Assembly (NCBI GenBank): GCA_964529415.1
Contig: CAZGWD010000005.1
Span: 62,001 to 126,000, forward strand
Length of the DNA stretch: 64,000 nucleotides
Source: CAYMPH01 sp964529415
GTDB taxonomy: Bacteria; Spirochaetota; UBA4802; UBA5550
Direction of reading: 5' to 3'
Part shown: piece by piece, positions 52,212 to 60,485 of the stretch
Layout: the number at the start of each line of letters is the position of its first letter
Numbering within the stretch: the first letter of the stretch is position 1
Made by a program: the position numbers and the translations under genes
Notes under the pieces: model-generated
What the model was told of the DNA's origin: nothing
Seen by the model: the letters and a program-made list of their open reading frames with translations, nothing else
The model's database searches: none

Positions 52212-52975
52212 CTGCAGTCCCCATTAATCTCATTAACATATTCCAGTGCGTTATTGAAAGAAGATTCCATTCCGCTGAAACCGGATTTTTTAATAAATCT
52301 TTTGATATCTTTTTCAAATATTCTGTTGTAATCATTTAAAAAAACTTCTGAAAGCGGCTTATATGACCAGTGCCACTTTTCCTCATTGTAGCCGCCGTTT
52401 CTCCCGGCTGTGTAAGGCTGGCAAAACCCGAATCTGCCTGCATTTTTTTTCAGCCATTCATATATAATCCTGCCTTCTCCGGTATTATAATATTCATTAT
52501 ATAGAGAATTGATATCGAAGTCAGTGCCCCAGTGATGCCTCGAAGATCCAGGCATTGATGAATACTTTAAAATTTCACGGGACCGTGCCTGGTGATTTTT
52601 AAATTCCCTGCTGAGATTTTTCCCTGAAACAAGGGCAGTTCCATCAAATTTACTGTTCCAGATATATCTCTGATCGTAAAAACTCCGGAAAGAACTTCTA
52701 ACAGTAATTTTAATTCCTGGATGATCTTTCCTGAATTCAGAAAGCATTTTTTTTAATGCAGATGCAGCCTCTTCCCGAAGATAATGTATTTTATCATCAC
52801 AGGAGATCCCTGTCGCACACGGATTCACAAAGCATTTTAATTTTTCAGGATTATAGGAACCTGCAAGATAAGATGCAGGTTCAATGCCGCAATACAGCTT
52901 TTTTTCTGCAGAATCAGAAACAGAATATATTACAACAATAAGTGCGGTTATAAAAAAAAGAAAAAAATTTTGCAT
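52208..52975 (-). CDS. VanY-like D-alanyl-D-alanine carboxypeptidase (peptidase M15)
   Basis: This 255-residue protein has a signal peptide (1-22), then an M15B domain with the zinc motif SRHHWGTDFDIN and the second site EEKWHWSY. It would trim the terminal D-Ala of peptidoglycan stem peptides outside the inner membrane. It lies between a receiver protein (five bases upstream) and the radical SAM gene, an unusual operon. Confidence 0.88.
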   Translation of the reverse strand: MQNFFLFFITALIVVIYSVSDSAEKKLYCGIEPASYLAGSYNPEKLKCFVNPCATGISCDDKIHYLREEAASALKKMLSEFRKDHPGIKITVRSSFRSFYDQRYIWNSKFDGTALVSGKNLSREFKNHQARSREILKYSSMPGSSRHHWGTDFDINSLYNEYYNTGEGRIIYEWLKKNAGRFGFCQPYTAGRNGGYNEEKWHWSYKPLSEVFLNDYNRIFEKDIKRFIKKSGFSGMESSFNNALEYVNEINGDCR

Positions 52976-52980
52976 TTATT

Positions 52981-53349
52981 TTAATGGCCTATTAACATTT
53001 CAACAGCTTTATAAAGATTTTCGCTACCAAACGGTTTAGCAAGAGCAATTTCAACACCCAGCGCCTTTGTTATAAATAAATAATTCTCAGGCGATATTGC
53101 ATCGCTTCCGGACATTGATATAATTTTAACGTGAGGATGTCTATCTTTTAATTCTTTAATTGTTTCGATGCCCTCTTTTTCAGGCATAACTATATCACAT
53201 ATTATCAGATCAAATTTTTCTTTTTCATGAAGATCAAGAACACCTACCCCGTTTTCTTTCTCATAAATCTCATAACCTTTCATCTGAAGAAATAATTTCA
53301 GAGGATTTCTTACATAAAATTCATCATCAACTATCAGTATTTTTTTCAT
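52981..53349 (-). CDS. Stand-alone response regulator receiver protein
   Basis: This 122-residue CheY-like protein consists of a receiver domain only: acidic pair D8/D9, phospho-acceptor D52 in ICDIVMPEKEG, SMSG and the lysine of AKPFG. No output domain is present. A region of 193 bases upstream holds a TTGACT-like -35 and AT-rich DNA, where its promoter should be. It leads the operon with the VanY-like peptidase and the radical SAM protein. Confidence 0.93.
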   Translation of the reverse strand: MKKILIVDDEFYVRNPLKLFLQMKGYEIYEKENGVGVLDLHEKEKFDLIICDIVMPEKEGIETIKELKDRHPHVKIISMSGSDAISPENYLFITKALGVEIALAKPFGSENLYKAVEMLIGH

Positions 53350-53542
53350 TTGAGTTATTCTATCAGATTAAATTAAAAATCTATATATAACAAATGATTT
53401 TTTTTGATATCATAACTATTGCTGAATCTTATTGATTACCCTGATTATAAATTAACTGCATAAAAATACACAAGTCAATTTTTTTTTACCAGTTTTAACT
53501 CCCAATTATAAAAAAATACTTAAAAAAAATTTTCCTGAAATT

Positions 53543-54862
53543 TTATGCAGAATATCCAAGTTCCTTTGCAAAAAATGGATATTCATTACTGCCTTTCATA
53601 TGAAAAATTAAATATAGATTTTCCATTGCCCTGGTCATAGCAACATAAAGGAGTCTTCTTTCCTCTTCGATATCAGATGATTTGTCCGGTATTATTTTAT
53701 CAGACAGGCCGATGAGAATAACTGTATGAAATTCAAGCCCCTTGGAAGCATGAATGGTCATAAATTTAATACGGGTATCATCAATATTAAAAAATTGTTT
53801 AATAAATGATCCCTGAAAATTATTCCTGTAAATCACTGCTATATCTTCAGCAACCAGAATGTTCAGCAATTCCTTAACATACTCTGCCTCATCTTCAAAT
53901 CCGGATACAAATTTTGCCTTGATACCTCCTCCGGCACCTTTATGAGATATAAGTTTTTTTGAACTCCTGTTTTTATTTTTTTTTATAAACTTTCCTGCAA
54001 TTTTCACAATTTCTTTTTTCGATCTGTAATTGACTTTTAGAACATGCTTCCCCGGTTTATAAAAAAAATTTTCCGGCTTAACAATATACTCTAAACGCGA
54101 ACCTCTAAATCCGTAAATACTCTGAAAATCATCTCCTACAGCAAATAAATTCGGTTTCTCCGGAAGCAGCTGTTTTAAAAATCTGAAATTTTCCTCTGAG
54201 GTATCCTGAAATTCATCAACAAAAATATAACTGAATCTATTCTGCACTTCATTTCTGATTTCAGCATTCGATTCAAGCATTCTTGTAGCATAATGCATCA
54301 TATCATCAAAATCAATAATAGATTTTTCCAGTTTTATATTTGAATATTCAAGAATCATTTTATCAATTTCATTTAATATACCGGTTGATTCAAGTTTAGA
54401 AATTATTATCTTTTTTAAAAACTTACGGCTTTTAATAAATCCAAAAACAATATTATAAGGCAGCCCGTGCAATCTATCCCGGTTTTCTATTATAATATTA
54501 TTGATAATCTGATTCACAGTTTCATCATCCGCAACCTCAGGAAAATTTCTGAACCCGGATATATCAAGAAAACAATCACTGTATTGTCTGATCAGATTCA
54601 TACAGAAAGAATGGAATGTACCGGATGTAATTTTATCCGCCCTGTCTCCTGCATTTGAAATTATTCTGCTTTTAATTTCCTCCGCAGCTTTTCTGCTGAA
54701 TGTAAGTATTAAAATATTTTCAGGGGTGATATTTGTCTGGTTGATAATATTAATAACTTTTTCAACCAGAGTTTTCGTCTTGCCCGCGCCTGCACCTGCA
54801 AGAACAATATTCACTCCGAAATCCGCCAATGATGCTTTAATCTGATCTTTATTTAAATTCAT
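53543..54862 (-). CDS. Compact UvrD/PcrA-like ATP-dependent helicase
   Basis: This 439-residue superfamily I helicase has motif I LAGAGAGKTKT (21-31), Ia LTFSRKAAEE, II VDEFQDTSEEN, III VGDDFQSIYGFRGS, V MTIHASKGLEFHTV and VI LLYVAMTRA. UvrD and PcrA are around 650-750 residues, so the 1B and 2B subdomains must be small or missing. It is complete, with start and stop, and stands alone. It probably unwinds or translocates on DNA in repair; the exact role is unknown. Confidence 0.88.
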   Translation of the reverse strand: MNLNKDQIKASLADFGVNIVLAGAGAGKTKTLVEKVINIINQTNITPENILILTFSRKAAEEIKSRIISNAGDRADKITSGTFHSFCMNLIRQYSDCFLDISGFRNFPEVADDETVNQIINNIIIENRDRLHGLPYNIVFGFIKSRKFLKKIIISKLESTGILNEIDKMILEYSNIKLEKSIIDFDDMMHYATRMLESNAEIRNEVQNRFSYIFVDEFQDTSEENFRFLKQLLPEKPNLFAVGDDFQSIYGFRGSRLEYIVKPENFFYKPGKHVLKVNYRSKKEIVKIAGKFIKKNKNRSSKKLISHKGAGGGIKAKFVSGFEDEAEYVKELLNILVAEDIAVIYRNNFQGSFIKQFFNIDDTRIKFMTIHASKGLEFHTVILIGLSDKIIPDKSSDIEEERRLLYVAMTRAMENLYLIFHMKGSNEYPFFAKELGYSA

Positions 54863-55022
54863 AGAACCTCAGTATTGATATTATGAGCTGATAATATTAA
54901 TACTGACGAGACCGAAATATTTAAAAATAAAAATATATTCAATAAATGAGCAAATACAAAAAGATGTATTATTTTATAAAAAGAATTTTTTAATTTGCTT
55001 TCTTGAAAATCAAGGTATATAA

Positions 55023-55232
55023 ATAAGTCTGATAAAAATAAGAGATGATGAAGGATACTGGCATACTCTTGAAACCTATATCAGCAAGTATTCAGAAGCG
55101 GAATTCAGCCATAGTGTGTGCAAGGATTGCGCAAAAAAGCTTTATCCGGATTTGAAGCTTGAAGAAAAACCCCCTCTGCCCTGCGGGCATCTCCCCCTTG
55201 GCAAGGGGGAGATTATAGGACTATTCAAATAA
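55023..55232 (+). pseudogene. Relic of the C-terminus of a PAS-type signalling protein
   Basis: A plus-strand frame of 69 codons without a start encodes ISLIKIRDDEGYWHTLETYI and then EAEFSHSVCKDCAKKLYPDL, the recurring C-terminal segment (KIRDDxGYW ... AEFSHxxCxxCxxKLYPD) of many bacterial PAS or receiver proteins. Everything upstream is lost and the end runs into a palindromic repeat. It is a decayed fragment, not a gene. Confidence 0.75.
55191..55211. repeat. C-rich palindromic repeat unit
   Basis: CTCCCCCTTG and CAAGGGGGAG, ten-base arms with a one-base centre, form a strong hairpin. A related palindrome lies at 55980-56059, on the other side of the FKBP gene. The G+C content stands out against the surroundings. 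It may be part of a small mobile repeat family, and it is embedded in the relic frame. Confidence 0.7.
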
Positions 55233-55235
55233 AAA

Positions 55236-55907
55236 TTATTTCTTAACTATATCAAGAAGTTCAACTTCAAATATTAAAACAGAATTTCCTGGTATAGCTG
55301 AATTTGATCTTTCACCATAACCAAGTTCGCTCGGAATAATGAGTTCATATTTAGATCCCTTTGACATAAGCTGAATTCCTTCAACCCATCCAGGTATAAC
55401 CCTGCCCAGCTCGAATACAGCCGGCTCATTTCTTTTATATGAACTGTCAAATTCCTTGCCGTCAATAAGAGTTCCTTTATAATGAACAGTAACTGTGTCT
55501 GTAGCAAGCGCTTTCGGACCATTACCTTCCTTGATTACTTTATACTGAAGGCCGCTTTTTGTAACTTTAATGCCCGGCTTTTCGAGATTTTTCTTAAGAA
55601 ATTCAGCTCCCTCTTTTGAATTTTTTTCAGCTGTTTCCTTCTGTTTCTGCATTGCAATCTCAGTCATTTTTTTTACAGCCTCATTTATCTGCTCATCAGT
55701 AATTCTGCTTTCTTTACCGGCTAATGTATCCTTGATACCAAGCATAAATGCGTCCATATCAACTTCAAGTTCCTGTCTTTTCAATGTCATGCCCACCTGC
55801 TTGCCAACAGCGTAGCTGTATTTGGCTTTATCAGTTGAAAGGCTTGAGCCGGAACAGCCTGTTGTAAAAATAATTGTAATAAGAAATAAGAAATAAATTC
55901 TGTTCAT
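55236..55907 (-). CDS. FKBP-type peptidyl-prolyl isomerase lipoprotein
   Basis: This 223-residue protein has a lipoprotein signal (lipobox TTGC), an N-terminal dimerisation helix region (about 25-105) as in FkpA/Mip, and a C-terminal FKBP domain with VTVHYKGTLIDGKEFDSSY, FELGRVIPGW and GYGERSNSAIPGNSVLIFEVELL. It should fold proteins in the periplasm. It stands alone between two palindromic repeat units. Confidence 0.94.
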   Translation of the reverse strand: MNRIYFLFLITIIFTTGCSGSSLSTDKAKYSYAVGKQVGMTLKRQELEVDMDAFMLGIKDTLAGKESRITDEQINEAVKKMTEIAMQKQKETAEKNSKEGAEFLKKNLEKPGIKVTKSGLQYKVIKEGNGPKALATDTVTVHYKGTLIDGKEFDSSYKRNEPAVFELGRVIPGWVEGIQLMSKGSKYELIIPSELGYGERSNSAIPGNSVLIFEVELLDIVKK

Positions 55908-55979
55908 TGTGTTTCTCCTCAGCTTTTTTATGTTTTATTCAGAAAAATTTTGCCTGTTTCGAATAATTATGGGAACCTC

Positions 55980-56059
55980 TAAAAATTAGTTTTTTAACCC
56001 CCACTAACTCCCCCTCAATCAAGGGGGAGAATCGAAGAGGGGGTGAAAACTAATTTTTA
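55980..56059. repeat. 80-base nested palindromic element (MITE-like)
   Basis: Three concentric inverted repeats share one centre: outer 14-base arms TAAAAATTAGTTTT / AAAACTAATTTTTA (55980-55993, 56046-56059), middle ACCCCC / GGGGGT (55997-56002, 56039-56044) and inner CTCCCCCT / AGGGGGAG (56008-56015, 56022-56029). The whole unit could fold into one long hairpin. No ORF is inside. It resembles the unit at 55191-55211 in its core. Confidence 0.85.
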
Positions 56060-56161
56060 CTTATGTTGTGAACCCAAGGGAATGTCCATAAAATGATTTA
56101 TCGAGATTCCCTTATCAAGATGGATAAGGTTATACAGGTTTAAATGGTGTCAAGAATTCTT

Positions 56162-56764
56162 TTATAAATCAGAGGCCTTTAAACGGTGATTTTTTAAATA
56201 AATACTCCAGGATGAATGCGGATCCCGTTCAAGCCTGGAATATCCGCAGCCGCAGTATTTCTGTCTGTAAAAATCATGCTCTTTTGAAAGCTCAAGTGAA
56301 TGTTTAAATCCATTATTTTTTTTAAAATCAGATTCAATGAATTTTATTCCATATTTTTTTTCAAGATCCAGTCCAATTGAATTTATTACAGATGTATCTT
56401 TATGCGGGCTGATAGATAAAACAGTGGCAACAGCATCCATTTTGCGTTCTGCTGCAAAAGAGAATACCTTATCAAGTCTGAAATTAAAACATTCACGGCA
56501 TCTGAGTGATTTTTCTCCGAGATGGCGGTACTTTTTTACAGCAGCAGTCCACGTTTTATTATCATAATCACCCTCAATCAGTTTAAATGATTTTAAAACT
56601 GAAAATTTTTTCAGTTCACCAAGACGGGTATTATATTCACCTGCAGGGGCTATATTCGGATTATAAAAAAAAGATGTAATGTGCCATTGCGGCGAAAGCA
56701 GCTCAATAACGTGACTGGAACATGGTGCGCAGCAGGAATGAAGAAGTAGAGACGGTTTGTTCAA
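56162..56764 (-). CDS. queH: Epoxyqueuosine reductase QueH
   Basis: This 200-residue protein is of the QueH (DUF208) family, which reduces epoxyqueuosine in tRNA in the last step of queuosine synthesis using an Fe-S cluster. Cysteines C11, C12 and C15 (HSCCAPC), CRECFNFR and YCGCGYSRLERD are the expected cluster and structural ligands. It starts one base after the stop of a small cysteine-bearing protein gene. Confidence 0.93.
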   Translation of the reverse strand: MNKPSLLLHSCCAPCSSHVIELLSPQWHITSFFYNPNIAPAGEYNTRLGELKKFSVLKSFKLIEGDYDNKTWTAAVKKYRHLGEKSLRCRECFNFRLDKVFSFAAERKMDAVATVLSISPHKDTSVINSIGLDLEKKYGIKFIESDFKKNNGFKHSLELSKEHDFYRQKYCGCGYSRLERDPHSSWSIYLKNHRLKASDL

Positions 56765-56765
56765 T

Positions 56766-57107
56766 TTACCTGAGATACCTGTTTACAAAATCAGAAAGGC
56801 ACTCTGCTTTTTCAGGACTTGTTTTGCAGTCAAGCCATAGCAGAAGTTTGGATTTGCAGTCATTCTCACAGCTGTATTCATGATGAATAATATATCTGGC
56901 AATATCAAACTTAATTTTTTCAAAAATTTCTTCAGCTATTGTCAGATTACATGGATTAGAACCCAACTGTTCGCAGATATTAACTATAATTTCGTGTTTA
57001 TCCATTTCTTTAAGTTCATTTACAAAATCCTGGCCGAAGGGTGAGTTTTTAAAGCAGATTTCTTCAAAAGATTCAGCAATATAAGCACAGTTCTTTTTTT
57101 TACTCAT
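56766..57107 (-). CDS. Hypothetical cysteine-containing protein next to queH
   Basis: This 113-residue soluble protein has eight cysteines, including the group SCENDC and one in WLDCKTS. I recognise no family. Its stop lies one base before the queH ATG, so the two are coupled. It might bind a metal or act with QueH; that is inference. Confidence 0.68.
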   Translation of the reverse strand: MSKKKNCAYIAESFEEICFKNSPFGQDFVNELKEMDKHEIIVNICEQLGSNPCNLTIAEEIFEKIKFDIARYIIHHEYSCENDCKSKLLLWLDCKTSPEKAECLSDFVNRYLR

Positions 57108-57214
57108 CAGTTAACCGCCACAGGTATCAATTGATCACACAAAATTTTTATTATATTTAAATAATATATACTTATTGAAGAATTGTCAACTTTAAGAGCT
57201 GTTTTTTTTCCATG

Positions 57215-57982
57215 TTATGATTTTTTTTGAAATTTTCCGTTCTTCAGAAAGTTTATTGATTCAGATATTACTTCATTATTAAAAAGCAGAAATGAATGCT
57301 GTCCCTTTATCTGCATAAAATCAGCCATACCTTTAATAATAGTTTCATTCAGTAAAACAGTTCCGTCATTGTCTCCCTTTAAAAAAGGATTCAAGCCGAT
57401 TTCATAACCGGTTCCACCTGCAATTACGCCAAATTCAAATTTTGGAACAGGCAGAGTGTTTAAAATGCAGTTTTCTCCATCTGCGATCTCTACACCTGAG
57501 CGGCCGAAAATTTTCTCAAAAAACGGCAAACGCATTAGAACTGCAGCATAAACAGAACCATTATTAGGAGGTGCAATCATGACAACCCGTCCGGTATTCC
57601 GAGGTTTGTATTTTGATATATATTTTCGGACTATTACAGCTCCCATGCTGTGCGTAACAAAATGAATTTTGCCTTTGGGAAATTTTTTTATTATTTCATG
57701 AAGCCTGTCAGAAATTTCTTCAATTGAACCATCTCCGGGTGAATAGTCAAAACCTGTTACAATAAAACCCTGACTGACAAGTTCTCTTTTTATTTTATTC
57801 ATGGAGCGGCTTCCTCTTAAAATTCCATGAATTAGCACAACATTTTCTCCGGTAGAAATTTCCGCTGTTGTTTGGAATCCTGAATCTCTTGTTTCTACTA
57901 AGTAAACAAGCGCAATAGAAATAATAAATATAAATAAAACTATAAATAAAATATACATTTTTTTCCTTTTTAAAAATTTCAC
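57215..57982 (-). CDS. Membrane-anchored alpha/beta-hydrolase (lipase-like)
   Basis: This 255-residue protein has an N-terminal membrane segment (about 8-27) followed by an alpha/beta-hydrolase domain with VVLIHGILRGS (oxyanion region), FVTHSMGAVIVR containing the serine nucleophile, and a late DGTVLLNE with Asp and IKGQHSFLLFN with His. It resembles LipA/triacylglycerol-lipase-like and PGAP1-like proteins. It lies three bases after the acyltransferase gene, suggesting a role in lipid turnover. Confidence 0.82.
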   Translation of the reverse strand: MKFLKRKKMYILFIVLFIFIISIALVYLVETRDSGFQTTAEISTGENVVLIHGILRGSRSMNKIKRELVSQGFIVTGFDYSPGDGSIEEISDRLHEIIKKFPKGKIHFVTHSMGAVIVRKYISKYKPRNTGRVVMIAPPNNGSVYAAVLMRLPFFEKIFGRSGVEIADGENCILNTLPVPKFEFGVIAGGTGYEIGLNPFLKGDNDGTVLLNETIIKGMADFMQIKGQHSFLLFNNEVISESINFLKNGKFQKKS

Positions 57983-57985
57983 TAT

Positions 57986-59491
57986 CTACACCAGATTTTC
58001 AAGCGAATTGGCATAAAATTCAAGATATGATTTTTTTTCTTCGTTAATAATAATTTCTTTATTTACAATCTTAACAATCTTTCTTGTTTTAAGCAGATCA
58101 AGCGCAACACTGACAATTTCATATGCTTCTTCAAACTGAATGAAACCTTCTTCAAACTCCACGAGTTCTTTTATTCTGTCATCTTTTTCTTCTTTTAGTT
58201 TTTCCTCAATTATCATGCTTTTTATAAAAGCTTTTCCGCGGACTACCCTTGAATTTTTTAAAGATAAAATTTTCAGATATTCATCAACTTTTTTAACAAG
58301 ATCTTTTTTCTTTAAATTTTGTTTATTTAGCGACAGCATTGCTTTTGATATTAGAGGCACAGGAGTTATCGGCATAACAGACTGGATTTTCTCCTGCAGC
58401 GTTTTTGAAAATTCTTTTATATATTTTAATCTTTCTTCTCTTTCAAGATTTAAAATTTTCGAACCTCGTTTTTTTAAAAAATCGGATAAAAAAACTGGAT
58501 CACCGAAACTCACACTTGCAGAACCATGATGCTTTAATCTGCCGGCAAAATACCTTGCAAGATTAATTACAGCCATAACAGGAGTTTGTATAATAATTTT
58601 AACAAGAGATTTTATATTATCCCTGAATCCGCTTTTCTCCTTACCGTCTTTCCACTCTTCAATTAGAATGCGGTCTTCAAGAATCCAGTCATAATTGATT
58701 GAAGCGGGAACAAATACAATATCACCTCTGAACTTCGGATCATTCTTTATCCGTGCAATATAATCAATTATACCGAGTTTCGGTTCTTTGAATTTTCCAT
58801 CACGCGTAAGGCCCCCTTCAAAAAAAATCCCCTGGGTCACGCCTCTTAAACTGATATGCTGTATATATTTTTCAAGCACAAGATGATAAAGCCTGTCCCT
58901 GCATTTTCTCCTTATAAAATACGCCCCGAAAGATTTAAAAATATACTCAAGCGGCCAAACTCTTGCCCACTCGCCTACAGCATAACTCAGAGAAATTTCT
59001 CTTGCAAGCATATATGCTACGAGAATATAATCAATGTTGCTTCTATGATTCATTACGAAAACAACCACAGAGCTTTCAGGAATTTTTTTCAGTTTCTCAG
59101 CGTTTTCTTTGTCAATAATGACTTCGTAAATAAAATTCAGGACAAAATTTGCTACAATATATCCCAATTTATAATAAGTGAGTATATTGAAAAATGGAAC
59201 GATCTCATCAATGTAACCTTCAGCCTGTTTCTTCACTTCAGCTATTGAAATATTTTTTTCTTTTGAAGTTTCAATAATAAGCCGGTTGATATCCGCATCA
59301 TTCATTAAATCATTTTTTACAACTATCTTCTTTGTAAATTTGTATTTATCGACACGGATTCTGTTTTCCCGTATATTTTCATTTACAGATGAAAGCAGCC
59401 TTTTTTTAAAAAACCTGACTGCAAAACCGCGTATTATCTCATAGGCAAAAATAAAAATGAGGACATATAACATGTATTCAAGAAATATCAT
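57986..59491 (-). CDS. PlsB-like glycerol-3-phosphate acyltransferase
   Basis: This 501-residue protein has an N-terminal membrane span (about 5-20) and the acyltransferase motifs in order: VMNHRSNIDYI (HX4D), YFIRRKCRD, and GIFFEGGLTRDGK (EGxxTR), then PASINYD, as in PlsB-type enzymes, though it is shorter than the E. coli protein (about 800). It would acylate glycerol 3-phosphate or a related lipid at the membrane. It is followed by a lipase gene and preceded, 61 bases away, by a radical SAM gene. Confidence 0.88.
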   Translation of the reverse strand: MIFLEYMLYVLIFIFAYEIIRGFAVRFFKKRLLSSVNENIRENRIRVDKYKFTKKIVVKNDLMNDADINRLIIETSKEKNISIAEVKKQAEGYIDEIVPFFNILTYYKLGYIVANFVLNFIYEVIIDKENAEKLKKIPESSVVVFVMNHRSNIDYILVAYMLAREISLSYAVGEWARVWPLEYIFKSFGAYFIRRKCRDRLYHLVLEKYIQHISLRGVTQGIFFEGGLTRDGKFKEPKLGIIDYIARIKNDPKFRGDIVFVPASINYDWILEDRILIEEWKDGKEKSGFRDNIKSLVKIIIQTPVMAVINLARYFAGRLKHHGSASVSFGDPVFLSDFLKKRGSKILNLEREERLKYIKEFSKTLQEKIQSVMPITPVPLISKAMLSLNKQNLKKKDLVKKVDEYLKILSLKNSRVVRGKAFIKSMIIEEKLKEEKDDRIKELVEFEEGFIQFEEAYEIVSVALDLLKTRKIVKIVNKEIIINEEKKSYLEFYANSLENLV

Positions 59492-59552
59492 TTATTACTC
59501 CACCATTTATATAAAAAAAATCAAAATCTGATTAAATTATAATTCTGCCGGA

Positions 59553-60482
59553 TCACTGATTTAATATATAAAATTCTCCTCTGGCGTTTTTTTCGATGCG
59601 GATCATCCCTTTCTCTTTCATATCAGACAGAAGATTATCTATGCTTTTTTTATCTGAACCAAGAGCTGAAAACAGATCTTCAGAAGTAGAAGGCCTTCTT
59701 TTTAATGTGGCAATAATTCTTTCCAGAAGATGATCTCCTCCTGCAGCTCCGGATTTTCCAGCAGGTTTTCCTATTATTTCGGCCTTTAGCGGTTTAAAAA
59801 AATCTCTAATCTTTTCAAGAAGTTCATAATCAGCTCTTTTTATCCATTTCTCTGCTGATGGCCTGTCTAATGTATTAAGCTGAATTTCATCAGGTCCTAT
59901 TTCTTCACATGCTTTCTTTATAAGTGCAAGCTCTTTCTCAGTATCATTCAGATCTGGAATTATAAATACTTCAAGGATTATTTTGCCGGAAAATTCTTTT
60001 CTGAACTGTTTTATTCCATCTATTAATTTCTCTGATGACAAACCATGTACCGGCCTGTATATTTTTTCAAACACATCATTACTGACCGCATCAAGTGACG
60101 GTATTACCACATCTGAATTTTTAAGTCTCTCTCTAACTTCAGGAAGATACAGTAAAGTTCCATTAGTTAAAACTACAATTTTGTATTGAGGATATTTACT
60201 TTTTAAATGATCAATAATATCCCCTATTGACCTGCACAGCGTAGGCTCACCGGAACCGGAAAATGTTATAGCATCCAGAACCGGATTTGACGCAAGAAAC
60301 TCATCAAGCTCGCATATAACATCCGCACCTATTGAGTAATCCTCAATTTCATCTGTCAGCTCTGAAGTATGGCCGCATTCGCAGTAGACACAATCAAGTG
60401 TGCAGATTTTTCTCTGCAAAAGATCAATACCCAGTGAAATCCCGAGCCTTCGGGAGTTCACCGGTCCGAAAAGATATTTCAT
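59553..60482 (-). CDS. Radical SAM protein with C-terminal winged-helix-like region
   Basis: This 309-residue protein has the cluster motif C27-x3-C31-x2-C34 (CTLDCVYC), opened by YLFGPVNSRRLGISLG, a hallmark of the COG0731 type, then a TIM-barrel (about 20-230) and a short C-terminal region (about 245-309) that may be a winged helix (STSEDLFSALGSDKKSIDN). No substrate is known for this subgroup. It starts three bases after the stop of the exported protein gene. Confidence 0.85.
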   Translation of the reverse strand: MKYLFGPVNSRRLGISLGIDLLQRKICTLDCVYCECGHTSELTDEIEDYSIGADVICELDEFLASNPVLDAITFSGSGEPTLCRSIGDIIDHLKSKYPQYKIVVLTNGTLLYLPEVRERLKNSDVVIPSLDAVSNDVFEKIYRPVHGLSSEKLIDGIKQFRKEFSGKIILEVFIIPDLNDTEKELALIKKACEEIGPDEIQLNTLDRPSAEKWIKRADYELLEKIRDFFKPLKAEIIGKPAGKSGAAGGDHLLERIIATLKRRPSTSEDLFSALGSDKKSIDNLLSDMKEKGMIRIEKNARGEFYILNQ

Positions 60483-60485
60483 ATA

